A stretch of 63,916 nucleotides of DNA, taken from positions 1 through 63,916 of the forward strand of contig ONXP01000003.1 of the NCBI GenBank assembly GCA_900321865.1, given 5' to 3'. Positions 28,308-38,200 of the stretch are shown here, in pieces; the stretch's first letter is position 1, and each line of letters begins with the position of its first letter. Position numbers and translations under genes: made by a program. Below the pieces are notes generated by a model that made no database searches, was not told where the DNA came from, and saw only the letters and a list, made by a program, of their open reading frames with translations. This DNA is from an uncultured Elusimicrobia bacterium. GTDB lineage: Bacteria > RUG730.

Positions 28308-29114
28308 TTATTTCATTTTAAATACAAAAATATATTCATGTTTAAAAATATAAAAACCGCCTTTCATAGCTCTATATCTCCAGAGTCCACCAGATCCCAG
28401 CTTTCCTTTATTTCCTTCTATATTTTTTATAATTATTCCTTTCATCAAACAATTAAAATTTTTCTTTATCAATTCCATCACATAAAAAGAAAGTGGAATA
28501 ACCTCTGATTTTTTATAAATATCACCAATAACAATAGCAAAATATTTATCTTTTTTTAAAAATTTTAAAAAAATCTCACAGATAATTTTAAATTTATCTA
28601 AAAACTTTTCTAAATCTTCTTCATTAGATAAATCGTTTTTATTATCAGTAAATTTTATTATATCCATATATGGAGGATGCATTAAAATAAAATCTACTTT
28701 TTTACTAAAATTATTAAACTTTTTAAAAGCTTCTTCTAAACTTTTATCAATTTTTTCTCCAGAAAGAGAATCCTCTTCTTTCAAATAAAAATTACTTTTA
28801 TTAAAATCTAGCCCCATACTTTCATAAATATAATTAATCATATTAGGATTAATATCAAAGCCTATATATTTCCTATTAAGCTTTTCACATTCAAATAAAG
28901 TCGTTCCAGAGCCTGCAAATGGTTCTAAAACTAAATCATTTTCATCGGTATATCTACGAATAAGTTGATTAGGAATCTGTGGAATAAAATTCCCATGATA
29001 AATATTTTTATGCTTTCCTGTTTTATCTCTACTAGAAATTAACCAAAGAGAATCTACATTTATATCTAGCATGTTTGATTCTAATTTTTGTTTATTTATA
29101 TTTTCTTCTTTCAA
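28308..29114 (-). CDS. Site-specific DNA methyltransferase (N4-cytosine or N6-adenine)
   Basis: 268 residues, TTG start at 29114 fixed by GGAG seven bases upstream. The AdoMet motif I is EPFAGSGTTLFEC (about 63-75), followed by KYIGFDIN, and the catalytic motif IV is MHPPYMDI (about 150-157), a HPPY variant of the (D/N/S)PP(Y/W) box. HGNFIPQIPNQLIRRY just before motif I is characteristic of a group of type II methylases that pair with HNH enzymes. Motif I precedes IV, with the recognition region after. The gene is intact while its nuclease partner is not, so it now behaves as an orphan methylase. Flanked upstream by a SIR2 defence gene. Confidence 0.88.
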   Translation of the reverse strand: MKEENINKQKLESNMLDINVDSLWLISSRDKTGKHKNIYHGNFIPQIPNQLIRRYTDENDLVLEPFAGSGTTLFECEKLNRKYIGFDINPNMINYIYESMGLDFNKSNFYLKEEDSLSGEKIDKSLEEAFKKFNNFSKKVDFILMHPPYMDIIKFTDNKNDLSNEEDLEKFLDKFKIICEIFLKFLKKDKYFAIVIGDIYKKSEVIPLSFYVMELIKKNFNCLMKGIIIKNIEGNKGKLGSGGLWRYRAMKGGFYIFKHEYIFVFKMK

Positions 29115-29305
29115 TGTTTACTCCAAAATATTATGAAAAACTTACTTAATATAAATTTTAATATAACAATTATTATATTAAACTAGAAAAAATTTAATAT
29201 TTATAATTTTAATACAAATAAAAGCTATTTGTTTCTATTCTAAAATGTTTTTGAAAATATATTTTTAAATAACTAAGAGAAAATCAAAAATTATATTGAT
29301 ATGTT

Positions 29306-32300
29306 TTAATTGAATAGTTTTCGATAATTTTCAAAAACTTTAATAATAATTTTATTTTTATCTGTTTCGCCTTGAGCTATAGATGTACTAACCCATTCAT
29401 CTATCATACCTATATCACCATAAATAATTTTTGAAAAAGTATTTTGGATAATATTTTTTATTTCTTCGTTTTTTTGTATTATTCTTTTAAATTCTAAGAT
29501 ATAGTTAGTAGATAATGTATCTAAATAATATAAAAGCTTAACACAAAATTCTTCATTTTTTGCATAATCAAAATTTTCCATATCTTTTAAAAAGTTAATT
29601 AAATTTATTTCATAATAATTATTATAGGGAAACAATTTAGGATATAAATCAGAAACAAGTTTTATAATCTCATTTTTATTTTTTGATGATGTAAATTTAT
29701 CTAGTTTAATAAATACCAATAGTAAATCTAAAAAGTTCTGTAAATTTCTTGTATCATCATAGGAAGCAAAGATAAATAAGAATAATAACTTCACTATAAG
29801 GATTTTATTTATCTTTTTTAAATAAATGAATCTCTTTTTTTCTATTCGTAGATATACTTTTAAAATTTTTATAATTTCATATTCTATTTTTTCGTTAGGT
29901 TTTAATATATCTAATTTCAGTGCATCAAAATATAAATCATAAACAGAAAATTTTTCACAAAAAAGATTAAGATTATTTTTTGTTTTCTCCTGAAATTCTA
30001 CTGAAAAATTATTAAACAAACTAAATGTTGATTTAAAAAATTTTTTATATGTTAATATTAATTTATAGTATTTCTTAATATAGTCATCTATATAAATGTC
30101 TATATATTTTCGTCTATTTATATTGATTTTATCTATGACATATATTATTTTGTTTTTTTTATCATAATTTTTAATGAGTTCTCTAGCTTTGCTTATATCT
30201 ATTTCTTTAATTCTTGTTTGTTCTTCCCATTTATCAGTATAAAAAAATTCTTCCACATCCTTATTGAATGTAAAATTATGCTCTTTATTCTTAAAAAATT
30301 TCAAAATACCTTGAATAATATCGTTAATAGTTTCGTCAAAACAAAATTTTTTATCTTTAAAATTAAAATAATAAGAATGCTTAGCTATTGAATTTAAAAA
30401 TTCGTCTAAAATATTAAAATCTATACAATCAATATATTTACTTAAATAGTGTTTATAAAATATAGATAAAGATAATTCATAATTTTTATACAAATCAAAA
30501 AACTTATTAAATATCTTATTTTTTTCTTCTTTTGAAAGGGAAATATTAGAGAAAAGAATCATAAAATTATTCATTTTATCTATTATTTTTTCTGTAAAAT
30601 TATCTTCTTCTAATTTATTTATTATACAATTGATAATATTTTCAAAACTTTCAATTAATCTATTTTTATCTTCTTCATTACATTTAAGATTTTTAAAATC
30701 ATATATTTTTTTATATTTATCAATGAATTTTATTAATTCTTCATTGTTTAAATATTCAATCATTATATAAAATTCAATATATATAAACTCTTTTGCTAAT
30801 TCTTCATTATGATGATCATATCCATTAATACGATAATAATATCCATTAAACTTATACATAAATACAATATCAATTAACTCTAAAATATCAGATTTAAAAG
30901 TACCTTCTATCTGTTTAAGATTTTTGGGATAAAAAAGATTTAAAAACAAAAAATTTTCTATAATAGAGCAAAAACAAAAAAATAAAGCATTGTACCAATA
31001 TGAAAAAAATTCTTCTGGCAATGATATACTATTAAAATGAACCCATTTATGTTTATTTATGTTATAAAAACATTCTTTAAAAGCATTAAGTTTATAATTA
31101 TTCATAATAAATGCTATGTATGGGAATGTTTCATCTGTATTTATTTTATAAACTTTTCTTCTTTGTTTATAAAATTCCTTTTCTTTTAAATCAATTTCAT
31201 TTTTAACTTTGTGATTAGAATAAAATGTTTCATAAGATATCGGTCTAGGTGGTGGGTTTTGTAAATCCTTATCTAGCTGTAGCCGTAAAATAGAACCTCT
31301 ATTATTTTCAAATATTGCATTAATTAAAGGGTTTTTTTTATAAGAATCATGAATTTTATTTAATTCTTCTTTAGCTTTTTCATATTTACACAGTCTATAA
31401 AAATAGTAAGCTTTATAAAAAACATTAATTGGTTTTGTTTTACTAGGATTATATGATTCATCTTCCACTAATTGTTTTAGTCCTATGTAATCAAAATTGT
31501 AAATTTTTTGAAAAAATTTCTCTATTTCTTCTTTTTTAGGTTTAAAAAATTTTGAAAACTCATATAAATTAACTTCTGTTGTTGGGTAAAAAATATAAGT
31601 CGGTAATTCAATATTATCATCATATTTTGTATACAAAGTTTCTCGGTAACTAGATTGATATTTAAGCATTAAAAAATTATTCTTTGTTAAAATGCTTAAA
31701 ATAATTTTTAATTTTTTTACAATACGAGTTTTTTTAGTAGTTTGATTGTCTTTTTTAAAATTTTCTATTTTTAACTTTCTATTTTCATTTGTCATTTCAT
31801 CAGAAATGTCATATTTTTCACATAATTTTTTATCCTTTTTAAGATATTCTAAAAATAATTTTTCTGGTAATAAATATATTAGATTATCACGAATTGCATC
31901 AATTAAAATTTTAAATTTTACATTATTACTTATTAACACATTTGAGATATCAATATTATAATATCTATTACGATTCTTTATATCATAATCTTCGTTCAAT
32001 AAATCAAGAATATCTTTATTAGTGTAACTATTTAATTTTTTAAGTATTTTTAATTTTTGATAATAATAATCTACGACTTCTTTTATTTCATATAATTCAT
32101 CATATGTTAGAAAAAACAAAGATTTATATGTATCACGACCTATTTCTTTTAATGATTTTATATTTTCTTCTATATTTTGTCTTATATTATCGTTTTTTTT
32201 CAAAAAATCTTCTATTTCATCTTTTATTTTAGTATAAGGTATGCGAATTATATTTTGATTTTTATAATAATTATCTATTATTTCTTTATTTTCTTCTGTG

Positions 32301-33094
32301 CTTGGAGTATCAATATTTAATAAATATGCTTTTTTAGTTTTTTCTCCTAAAATATCTTTTATAGAATTAAATATCATTTTTACATTTATATCATTGACAC
32401 TATAACCGATAAAAAGAACTGTATGCGATGCAACTATTGCCTTTATATAAGTTTCTATTAAGGTGAAATTCTTAGAATACGATAAATAGTCATCCTCTTT
32501 TAAAACAATATTATTTTTAGAAAAATCTCCATGCATTTTTATTATTACATTTTTTGAATGTATGTTAGGAATATCTTTATCTTCTTTAACAACATAATAC
32601 CCTGGAAATTCTTTTCCTAAAAGATTATCATAATTCGTTGTAATAATATATTTAGGTTTTAAAGAATCAAAAATAAGTTTATGAATCTCATTTTGCTTAA
32701 AATTATCAATATTTTTAAAAATATCTTTTAATTTTTTTAAATACTCATCCTCCCCTTTTTCATTAAAATAATATTGAGGAATCTTTAAATATTCATCCTG
32801 GCTATAATCATCTTTTTTATTAGGCTTTAAAGAATTAAAAATAAATTTATGAATCTCATTTGGCTTAAAATTATCAATATTTTTAAAAATATATTCTAAT
32901 TTTTTATTATACTCATTCTCATCTTTTTCTTTTTTATAACCTAAATCTTCTGCAAAAGATTTAATTACATCTTTATAGCTAGGAGCTCCAGAATTTACCG
33001 ATATTCCTGCACCTACAAAAAGGCATAGTTTATCATCCTGTATTGCTCTTTGAATCTTTTTAATAGAATCTAAATAAATTTTATCCATACTCAT
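29306..33094 (-). CDS. Large SIR2-domain defence protein (DSR-like)
   Basis: 1262 residues. The N-terminal 300 form a SIR2 NAD-binding domain: FVGAGISVNSGAPSY (26-40), IITTNYDNLLG (150-160), KMHGDFSK (187-193) and LFIGYSVND (227-235). The Asn of TTNYD and the His of HGD, needed for NAD cleavage in defence sirtuins, are present. The remaining 900 residues are helical and Asn/Lys/Tyr-rich, with no Walker A loop, so this is not a STAND/Avs5 protein. The layout resembles DSR1/DSR2 or other stand-alone SIR2 effectors that deplete NAD on phage sensing. A 56-residue stretch in the SIR2 domain is duplicated. It stands alone, with the nearest gene 191 bases away, next to a methyltransferase and a broken restriction enzyme. 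Confidence 0.85.
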   Translation of the reverse strand: MSMDKIYLDSIKKIQRAIQDDKLCLFVGAGISVNSGAPSYKDVIKSFAEDLGYKKEKDENEYNKKLEYIFKNIDNFKPNEIHKFIFNSLKPNKKDDYSQDEYLKIPQYYFNEKGEDEYLKKLKDIFKNIDNFKQNEIHKLIFDSLKPKYIITTNYDNLLGKEFPGYYVVKEDKDIPNIHSKNVIIKMHGDFSKNNIVLKEDDYLSYSKNFTLIETYIKAIVASHTVLFIGYSVNDINVKMIFNSIKDILGEKTKKAYLLNIDTPSTEENKEIIDNYYKNQNIIRIPYTKIKDEIEDFLKKNDNIRQNIEENIKSLKEIGRDTYKSLFFLTYDELYEIKEVVDYYYQKLKILKKLNSYTNKDILDLLNEDYDIKNRNRYYNIDISNVLISNNVKFKILIDAIRDNLIYLLPEKLFLEYLKKDKKLCEKYDISDEMTNENRKLKIENFKKDNQTTKKTRIVKKLKIILSILTKNNFLMLKYQSSYRETLYTKYDDNIELPTYIFYPTTEVNLYEFSKFFKPKKEEIEKFFQKIYNFDYIGLKQLVEDESYNPSKTKPINVFYKAYYFYRLCKYEKAKEELNKIHDSYKKNPLINAIFENNRGSILRLQLDKDLQNPPPRPISYETFYSNHKVKNEIDLKEKEFYKQRRKVYKINTDETFPYIAFIMNNYKLNAFKECFYNINKHKWVHFNSISLPEEFFSYWYNALFFCFCSIIENFLFLNLFYPKNLKQIEGTFKSDILELIDIVFMYKFNGYYYRINGYDHHNEELAKEFIYIEFYIMIEYLNNEELIKFIDKYKKIYDFKNLKCNEEDKNRLIESFENIINCIINKLEEDNFTEKIIDKMNNFMILFSNISLSKEEKNKIFNKFFDLYKNYELSLSIFYKHYLSKYIDCIDFNILDEFLNSIAKHSYYFNFKDKKFCFDETINDIIQGILKFFKNKEHNFTFNKDVEEFFYTDKWEEQTRIKEIDISKARELIKNYDKKNKIIYVIDKININRRKYIDIYIDDYIKKYYKLILTYKKFFKSTFSLFNNFSVEFQEKTKNNLNLFCEKFSVYDLYFDALKLDILKPNEKIEYEIIKILKVYLRIEKKRFIYLKKINKILIVKLLFLFIFASYDDTRNLQNFLDLLLVFIKLDKFTSSKNKNEIIKLVSDLYPKLFPYNNYYEINLINFLKDMENFDYAKNEEFCVKLLYYLDTLSTNYILEFKRIIQKNEEIKNIIQNTFSKIIYGDIGMIDEWVSTSIAQGETDKNKIIIKVFENYRKLFN
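32654..32917. repeat. Internal duplication in the SIR2 domain (copies 32822-32917 and 32654-32749)
   Basis: Residues 60-91 and 116-147 are near-identical (both contain FKNIDNF, NEIH and SLKP), offset by 56 residues. The second copy leads straight into IITTNYD, the normal order in SIR2 domains, so the first looks like the inserted copy. Base substitutions have accumulated between them, so it is not brand new. Confidence 0.85.
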
Positions 33095-33666
33095 ATATTT
33101 TTATAAAAATTTAAGAAAGTTAAATACGATTTTTATTATAATAAAATTCCCCAGATTTTTAGAATTCTTTAGTATCATTATCTAGCTCCCCACTATCTTT
33201 ATATTTTTATAAGGTTTCTTATGAAACATTTTAAATAAAAACATAATTCATTTTTATAAAATTTATTATTATAATTTTTATTGTAGAGATAAGCATTTAT
33301 TATTTTTAGATGAATATTAAATAAAATATTTCTTTAAAAAATTTTTATTTTAAATAACTAAAATTTTATCCGAAAATAAATTTTAAATTTTTAAGCTTAT
33401 TATTCCTATTTTTTGTTTAATTAAGATTTAAATTTTTTTATTTTAATTTATAGTGATTGTTATATTGATGAAAATTTTATATTTATTACTCTATAATTTA
33501 ATAAAAAACAAAATTAATTTAATAATTGTTTTATAAAATTTTTAGATTTTATAGAAAAATATTAGTAATTATTCTAAAATAAATTAAATTCTTTAGTTTT
33601 ATATTTATTTAAAATTTTTGATAAGATAAACTAAACATTATCTTATATATACGAGGTATTTTTGTT
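33095..33666. other. 572-base intergenic stretch between divergent SIR2 and flavodoxin genes
   Basis: A+T-rich with no coding frame that I can support. A small GTTTC/GAAAC hairpin is visible near 33210-33230 but lacks a T run. The last 50 bases hold a 9-bp inverted repeat (33621-33646), listed separately. It should contain both promoters, but none can be picked out confidently. Confidence 0.5.
33621..33646. promoter_or_regulatory. Inverted repeat upstream of the flavodoxin gene, candidate operator
   Basis: ATAAGATAA, eight bases, TTATCTTAT: a perfect 9-bp palindrome ending 20 bases before the start codon. GATAA-type half sites recall Fur/PerR-family boxes, and flavodoxins are often induced by iron limitation or redox stress. 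No regulator gene is adjacent, and an mRNA hairpin is the alternative reading. Confidence 0.45.
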
Positions 33667-34233
33667 ATGAGGATTAAAATTTTATTTATTGTTATCATTA
33701 TTTGCTTATTTGATAGTTTAATTTTTTCAAAAAATATAAAAAAAGAGGGAAATATGGAAAAAAAGGTATTAGTTGCTTATTTTTCAGCTACAGGAACTAC
33801 TAAAAAAGTTGCAGAAAATTTATCAAAGGCAATAAGAGCTGATATTTATGAAATAAAACCTAAAAAACCTTATTCTAATGAAGATTTAGATTGGACCAAT
33901 AAAAACTCCAGAAGTTCCGTTGAAATGGATAAAAAAATAAAACCAGAAATAGAAAAAAATAATTTAGATTTATCAAAATATGAAAAGATTTTTTTAGGAT
34001 TTCCTATTTGGTGGTATGTTGCACCTACCATTATTAATACATTTTTAGAATCATGTGATTTTTCAAATAAAACTATAATTTTATTTGCTACTTCTGGCGG
34101 TTCTAGGTTTGGGAAGACTATAGAAAATTTAAAACCTAGTCTTTCTAATACTGCTAAACTTATAGAAGGAGATATATTAAATCATAACCCTAGCATTAGT
34201 AGATTAAAAACTTGGGCAGAAAAATATATTTAG
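33667..34233 (+). CDS. Flavodoxin, possibly exported
   Basis: 188 residues. The FMN phosphate loop is FSATGTTKKVAE, followed by KPYSNEDLDW, FLGFPIWWYVAPTIINTFLE and ATSGGSRFGKT, the pattern of the flavodoxin_4 group. From the ATG at 33667 the protein starts with a hydrophobic leader (IKILFIVIIICLFDSLIF), so it could be exported; GAGG lies 10 bases upstream. An alternative ATG at 33754 (MEKKVLVAYFSATG) with AGAGGG right before it would give a normal 159-residue cytoplasmic flavodoxin. Both sites are plausible, and dual starts are possible. It is followed 15 bases later by ddl, unrelated in function. Confidence 0.85.
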   Translation: MRIKILFIVIIICLFDSLIFSKNIKKEGNMEKKVLVAYFSATGTTKKVAENLSKAIRADIYEIKPKKPYSNEDLDWTNKNSRSSVEMDKKIKPEIEKNNLDLSKYEKIFLGFPIWWYVAPTIINTFLESCDFSNKTIILFATSGGSRFGKTIENLKPSLSNTAKLIEGDILNHNPSISRLKTWAEKYI

Positions 34234-34248
34234 TTATAGGAGTTATAA

Positions 34249-35259
34249 TTGAAATTTTTAGATGAAAAGCTAGTTTTAGATAAATATAAAGACAAAAAAA
34301 TTTTGGTTCTTTATGGTGGGATATCTAGCGAAAGAGAAATATCTATAGAAACAGGAAAATCTATTTTACAAAGTCTTTTAGATATGAATTTGAATGCAAA
34401 AGGAATAGATTTTAAATTTGATAAATTTGATATTTTTGATAAGGAAAATCCTGATATTGTTTTTATAGCTCTTCATGGAAAAGGTGGAGAAGATGGAAGA
34501 TTGCAGGGTTTTTTAGATTTGAAAAATATATGTTATACAGGAGCTAACTTTTTAGCTTCTGGTATAGCTATGAATAAATTTATAACTAAAAAATTAATTT
34601 CTATGTCTAATGTTCCTACAGCTAAATTTTTTAAATTAGATTTTTCTAGTTTTCCTGAAAATTTTGTAGATTATAAAATTTCTGAATCTGAAAATTTTAA
34701 AAAATATATAGAGGATAATATTTTAAAGGAAACTTTAAATTTCCCTCTAGTTGTAAAACCTAATAATAATGGCTCGGCTATAGGTGTATATATAGTTAAT
34801 GATATAGATGAATTGTTGATTGCTATAGACAAAGTAAAAGAAATAGATACCGAAATTTTGATAGAAAAGTATATAAATGGCAGAGAATTTAGCATAGGAC
34901 TGATAGGTGATATTTTTCTTCCTGTATTAGAAATAAGATCAAAAAATGCTTTTTATGATTATGAAGCGAAATATACAGATGGGAAGTCTAATCATTTTAT
35001 TCCAGAGGATTTAGATAAAGAAGTTTTAAAAAGAATGCAAAATATGGCTATAGATGTAGCTAATATTTTAGGAGTAAAAGGAGCTTCTAGAGTAGACATG
35101 ATTATGGAGGGGAATAATATTTTTGTATTGGAAATTAATACAATCCCTGGCATGACTAAAAATAGTCTTCTCCCATATGCAGCAGAAAAACATGGCATAT
35201 CATTTAATGAATTAGTCCTTTTAATTTTAGAAAATGCTTATGGAAAAAATAGAAAATAA
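34249..35259 (+). CDS. ddl: D-alanine-D-alanine ligase
   Basis: 336 residues, ATP-grasp fold, making D-Ala-D-Ala for MurF. LVLYGGISSEREISIETG at the N-terminus, ALHGKGGEDGRLQGFLDL, YTGANFLASGIAMNK, PLVVKPNNNGSAIGVY, EKYINGREFSIGLIG and LEINTIPGMTKNSLLPYAA. The serine and glycine loop residues of Ddl are kept. TTG start with AGGAG nearby. Its 3' end overlaps the mfd start by 26 bases. Confidence 0.96.
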   Translation: MKFLDEKLVLDKYKDKKILVLYGGISSEREISIETGKSILQSLLDMNLNAKGIDFKFDKFDIFDKENPDIVFIALHGKGGEDGRLQGFLDLKNICYTGANFLASGIAMNKFITKKLISMSNVPTAKFFKLDFSSFPENFVDYKISESENFKKYIEDNILKETLNFPLVVKPNNNGSAIGVYIVNDIDELLIAIDKVKEIDTEILIEKYINGREFSIGLIGDIFLPVLEIRSKNAFYDYEAKYTDGKSNHFIPEDLDKEVLKRMQNMAIDVANILGVKGASRVDMIMEGNNIFVLEINTIPGMTKNSLLPYAAEKHGISFNELVLLILENAYGKNRK

Positions 35260-38200
35260 AGAAGAATTTTCTTTTTTAAAATTTTGTGAAAAATTAAAAA
35301 AATTTTTAAGATTTGATTATTTTGAAAAGATAATTAATCATTACGAAGAATCAAAAGAATTCCGTCTTCAAGGAATAACTTTTTCTAGCATTAATTTCCT
35401 AGTTCCTTTAATTTATTCAAAAATCAAAACTTTTAATAAATCTATTATTTATATAATAGATGATAAAGAAACATCTCTCTTTGTAAAGATGGAGATGATG
35501 TTTTTTGTAAAAATTTTAAATTTAGATATAAAAAAAGATGAAATTTTTTTATTTTCGGAAGATGAAGGAGAAAATAAAAATTTACTTTTTGAGAAATTAA
35601 ATGAAAATTTGATTCAAAATAAACCATGTATAGCTGTCTGGCATAGTAATGATTTGTTAGATATAGGGATAGATATAAAGAATTTAGAAAAAAATAAATT
35701 TGAACTAAAAATTGGAGAAAAATTAAATATATTATCATTAAAAGAAATATTATTAAAAAATTCGTTTAATTTTGTAGATGAAGTTTATGAGAAAAATGAT
35801 TTTAACATGAGAGGAGAAATTTTAGATTTATGGCCAATTAATTACGAAAATCCTCTTAGAATTACATTTGACGATGAAATTATAGAATCTATTTATGAAT
35901 TTGATATAACTACCCAGAGGAGAAATCTCAAAAAAAAATATGAAAGCATTTTTATAAAAAATTTTTCTAAAAACAATAATACTATTTATTTAGATAATTT
36001 TGATCCAAAAAATTTTATCTGTTTTTATGACAATAAAATTATAGGAAATACAAAGTCTTATTTATTAGAAAAAAACTTTTTTTCATTTTTAATAGAACCT
36101 TTTAACAAAGCTTCAAAAGATATAAAATTATACGAGTCTATGGCATTTAATGCTGATATAGATTTAATTACAAAATATTTAGGCGATTTATTGGACGACG
36201 ATTACAATATTTTTATAGTGTTTTATAAGGATGCAGATATTGCTAATTTTAAATCAACTCTGTTTAAAAACAAAAAATTTAGAAATTCTAAAAATTTACA
36301 TTTTTTTAATGGCTTTATTAGAGAAGGGTTTTATTCATTAGAAGAAAAAATAGCATTTTTTACGGAAAAAGAAATTTTTAATAGAAACTTAAAAGATGAA
36401 ATTATTGTAAAAGATAAAAAAATTAATAAAAAAGTAGATGTTTTTAGAGAAAATTCAATTGATTATAAAATAGGAGATTATGTAGTTCATAATAATTTTG
36501 GTATAGGGAAATTTTTAGGTTTTAGTAATATAAAAGTTGGAGAAAAAAATTCTGAATATATAACAATAGAATATTCTAAAGGCGATAAACTTTTTGTTCC
36601 AATATTTGATTTTAAATTTATAAGCAAATATTCAAATTATGATTCTGATTATATCCCTATGTTAGATTCTATGGATGGATTTACTTGGAAGAAATCTAGA
36701 GCAAAAATAGAACAAAAAATTTTTGAAATGGCAAATAGCATAATATCACTTCAAGCAATCAGAAAAAAAATATCAGGTTTTAGTTTTAAAGAAAATAAAG
36801 TGATGGAGGACGATTTTAGAAATACTTTTCCATACGAGGAAACAGAAGATCAAAAAAAGGCTATAGAGGAAGTTTTGTTAGATATGGCAAGTGATACTCC
36901 TATGGAAAGATTAATTGCAGGTGATACTGGATACGGAAAAACTGAGGTTGCTATTCGTGCAGCATTTAGAGCTATGATAAATAGTAAACAGGTTTTATTA
37001 ATTTGTCCTACGACTTTATTATGTAAGCAACATTATAATACTTTTAAAGAACGATTTTCTTCTTATCCATTTAAAATATCTATGTTATCTAGATTTTTAA
37101 CAAAAAAAGATATAGAGGATGCTAAAAAATCAATTCTTCAAGGGAAGATAGATTTAATAATTTCTACTCATATAGCATTAAGGTCAAATATAAAATTCAA
37201 AGATTTAGGTCTAGTTATAATAGATGAAGAACATAGATTTGGTGTAAAAGATAAAGAAAAATTAAAAATGTTTCAAAAAAATATTGACATATTATATCTT
37301 AGTGCAACTCCTATTCCTAGGACTTTATCTATGGCTCTTAATGGTATAAAAGATATTTCTGTAATAGAAACACCGCCTCCTATTAGAAAAAATATTACTA
37401 CATATATTTATGAATATGATGCAAAGATAATAAAACAAGCTATAGATTTTGAGTTATCTAGAGGGGGACAGGTTTTTTATTTATATAATAATGTAGAAGA
37501 TATAGAAAAGAAAAGGGAGGAACTTGTTTCAATGTTTCCCGATAAAAATATAGCTACTGCTCACGGACAAATGATGCCTAATGAGTTAGATGAAAAAGTA
37601 ACAAATTTTATTGATAAGAAATACGATATTTTAGTAGCAACGACGATAATAGAATCAGGTCTTGATATCCCAAAAGTCAATATGATAATAATTGATAGAG
37701 CGGATCTTCTAGGTTTAGCACAAATATATCAATTGAGAGGGAGAGTTGGGAGAGGTTATGAGAAAGCTTTTTGTTATTTGTTATTTCCTAAAGATTTTAG
37801 TTTAAATAAAAATGCTATCAAAAGATTAGAAGCAATAAAGTCTTTCGAGGGTTTTGGAGCTGGAATAAAACTAGCTATGAGAGATTTAGAAATAAGAGGT
37901 GCGGGGAATCTTTTAGGGAAAAAACAACATGGCTACATTAAGGAAATCGGCTTTGAATTATATATGGATATGTTAAAAAAGGCTATTTCCAAAATGAATG
38001 GAGAGGCATTAGAAGATATAGATTGTGAAATAGATTTACCTATCAGTTTTTATATTCCTAAAACATATATTCCTAGTCCACCAGTTAGAATGTATTTTTA
38101 TAAAGAATTGATTAGTATAACAAGTGATGAAGAGGCTAAAAATATAAAAAAAGAACTTTTGGATAGATTTGGAACAATTCCTAAGGAATTAGAAAATTTT

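Noticed and set aside
29306-33094. SIR2 protein as a STAND-type (Avs5) defence protein
   Set aside because: No Walker A or Walker B NTPase motifs can be found in the long C-terminal region.
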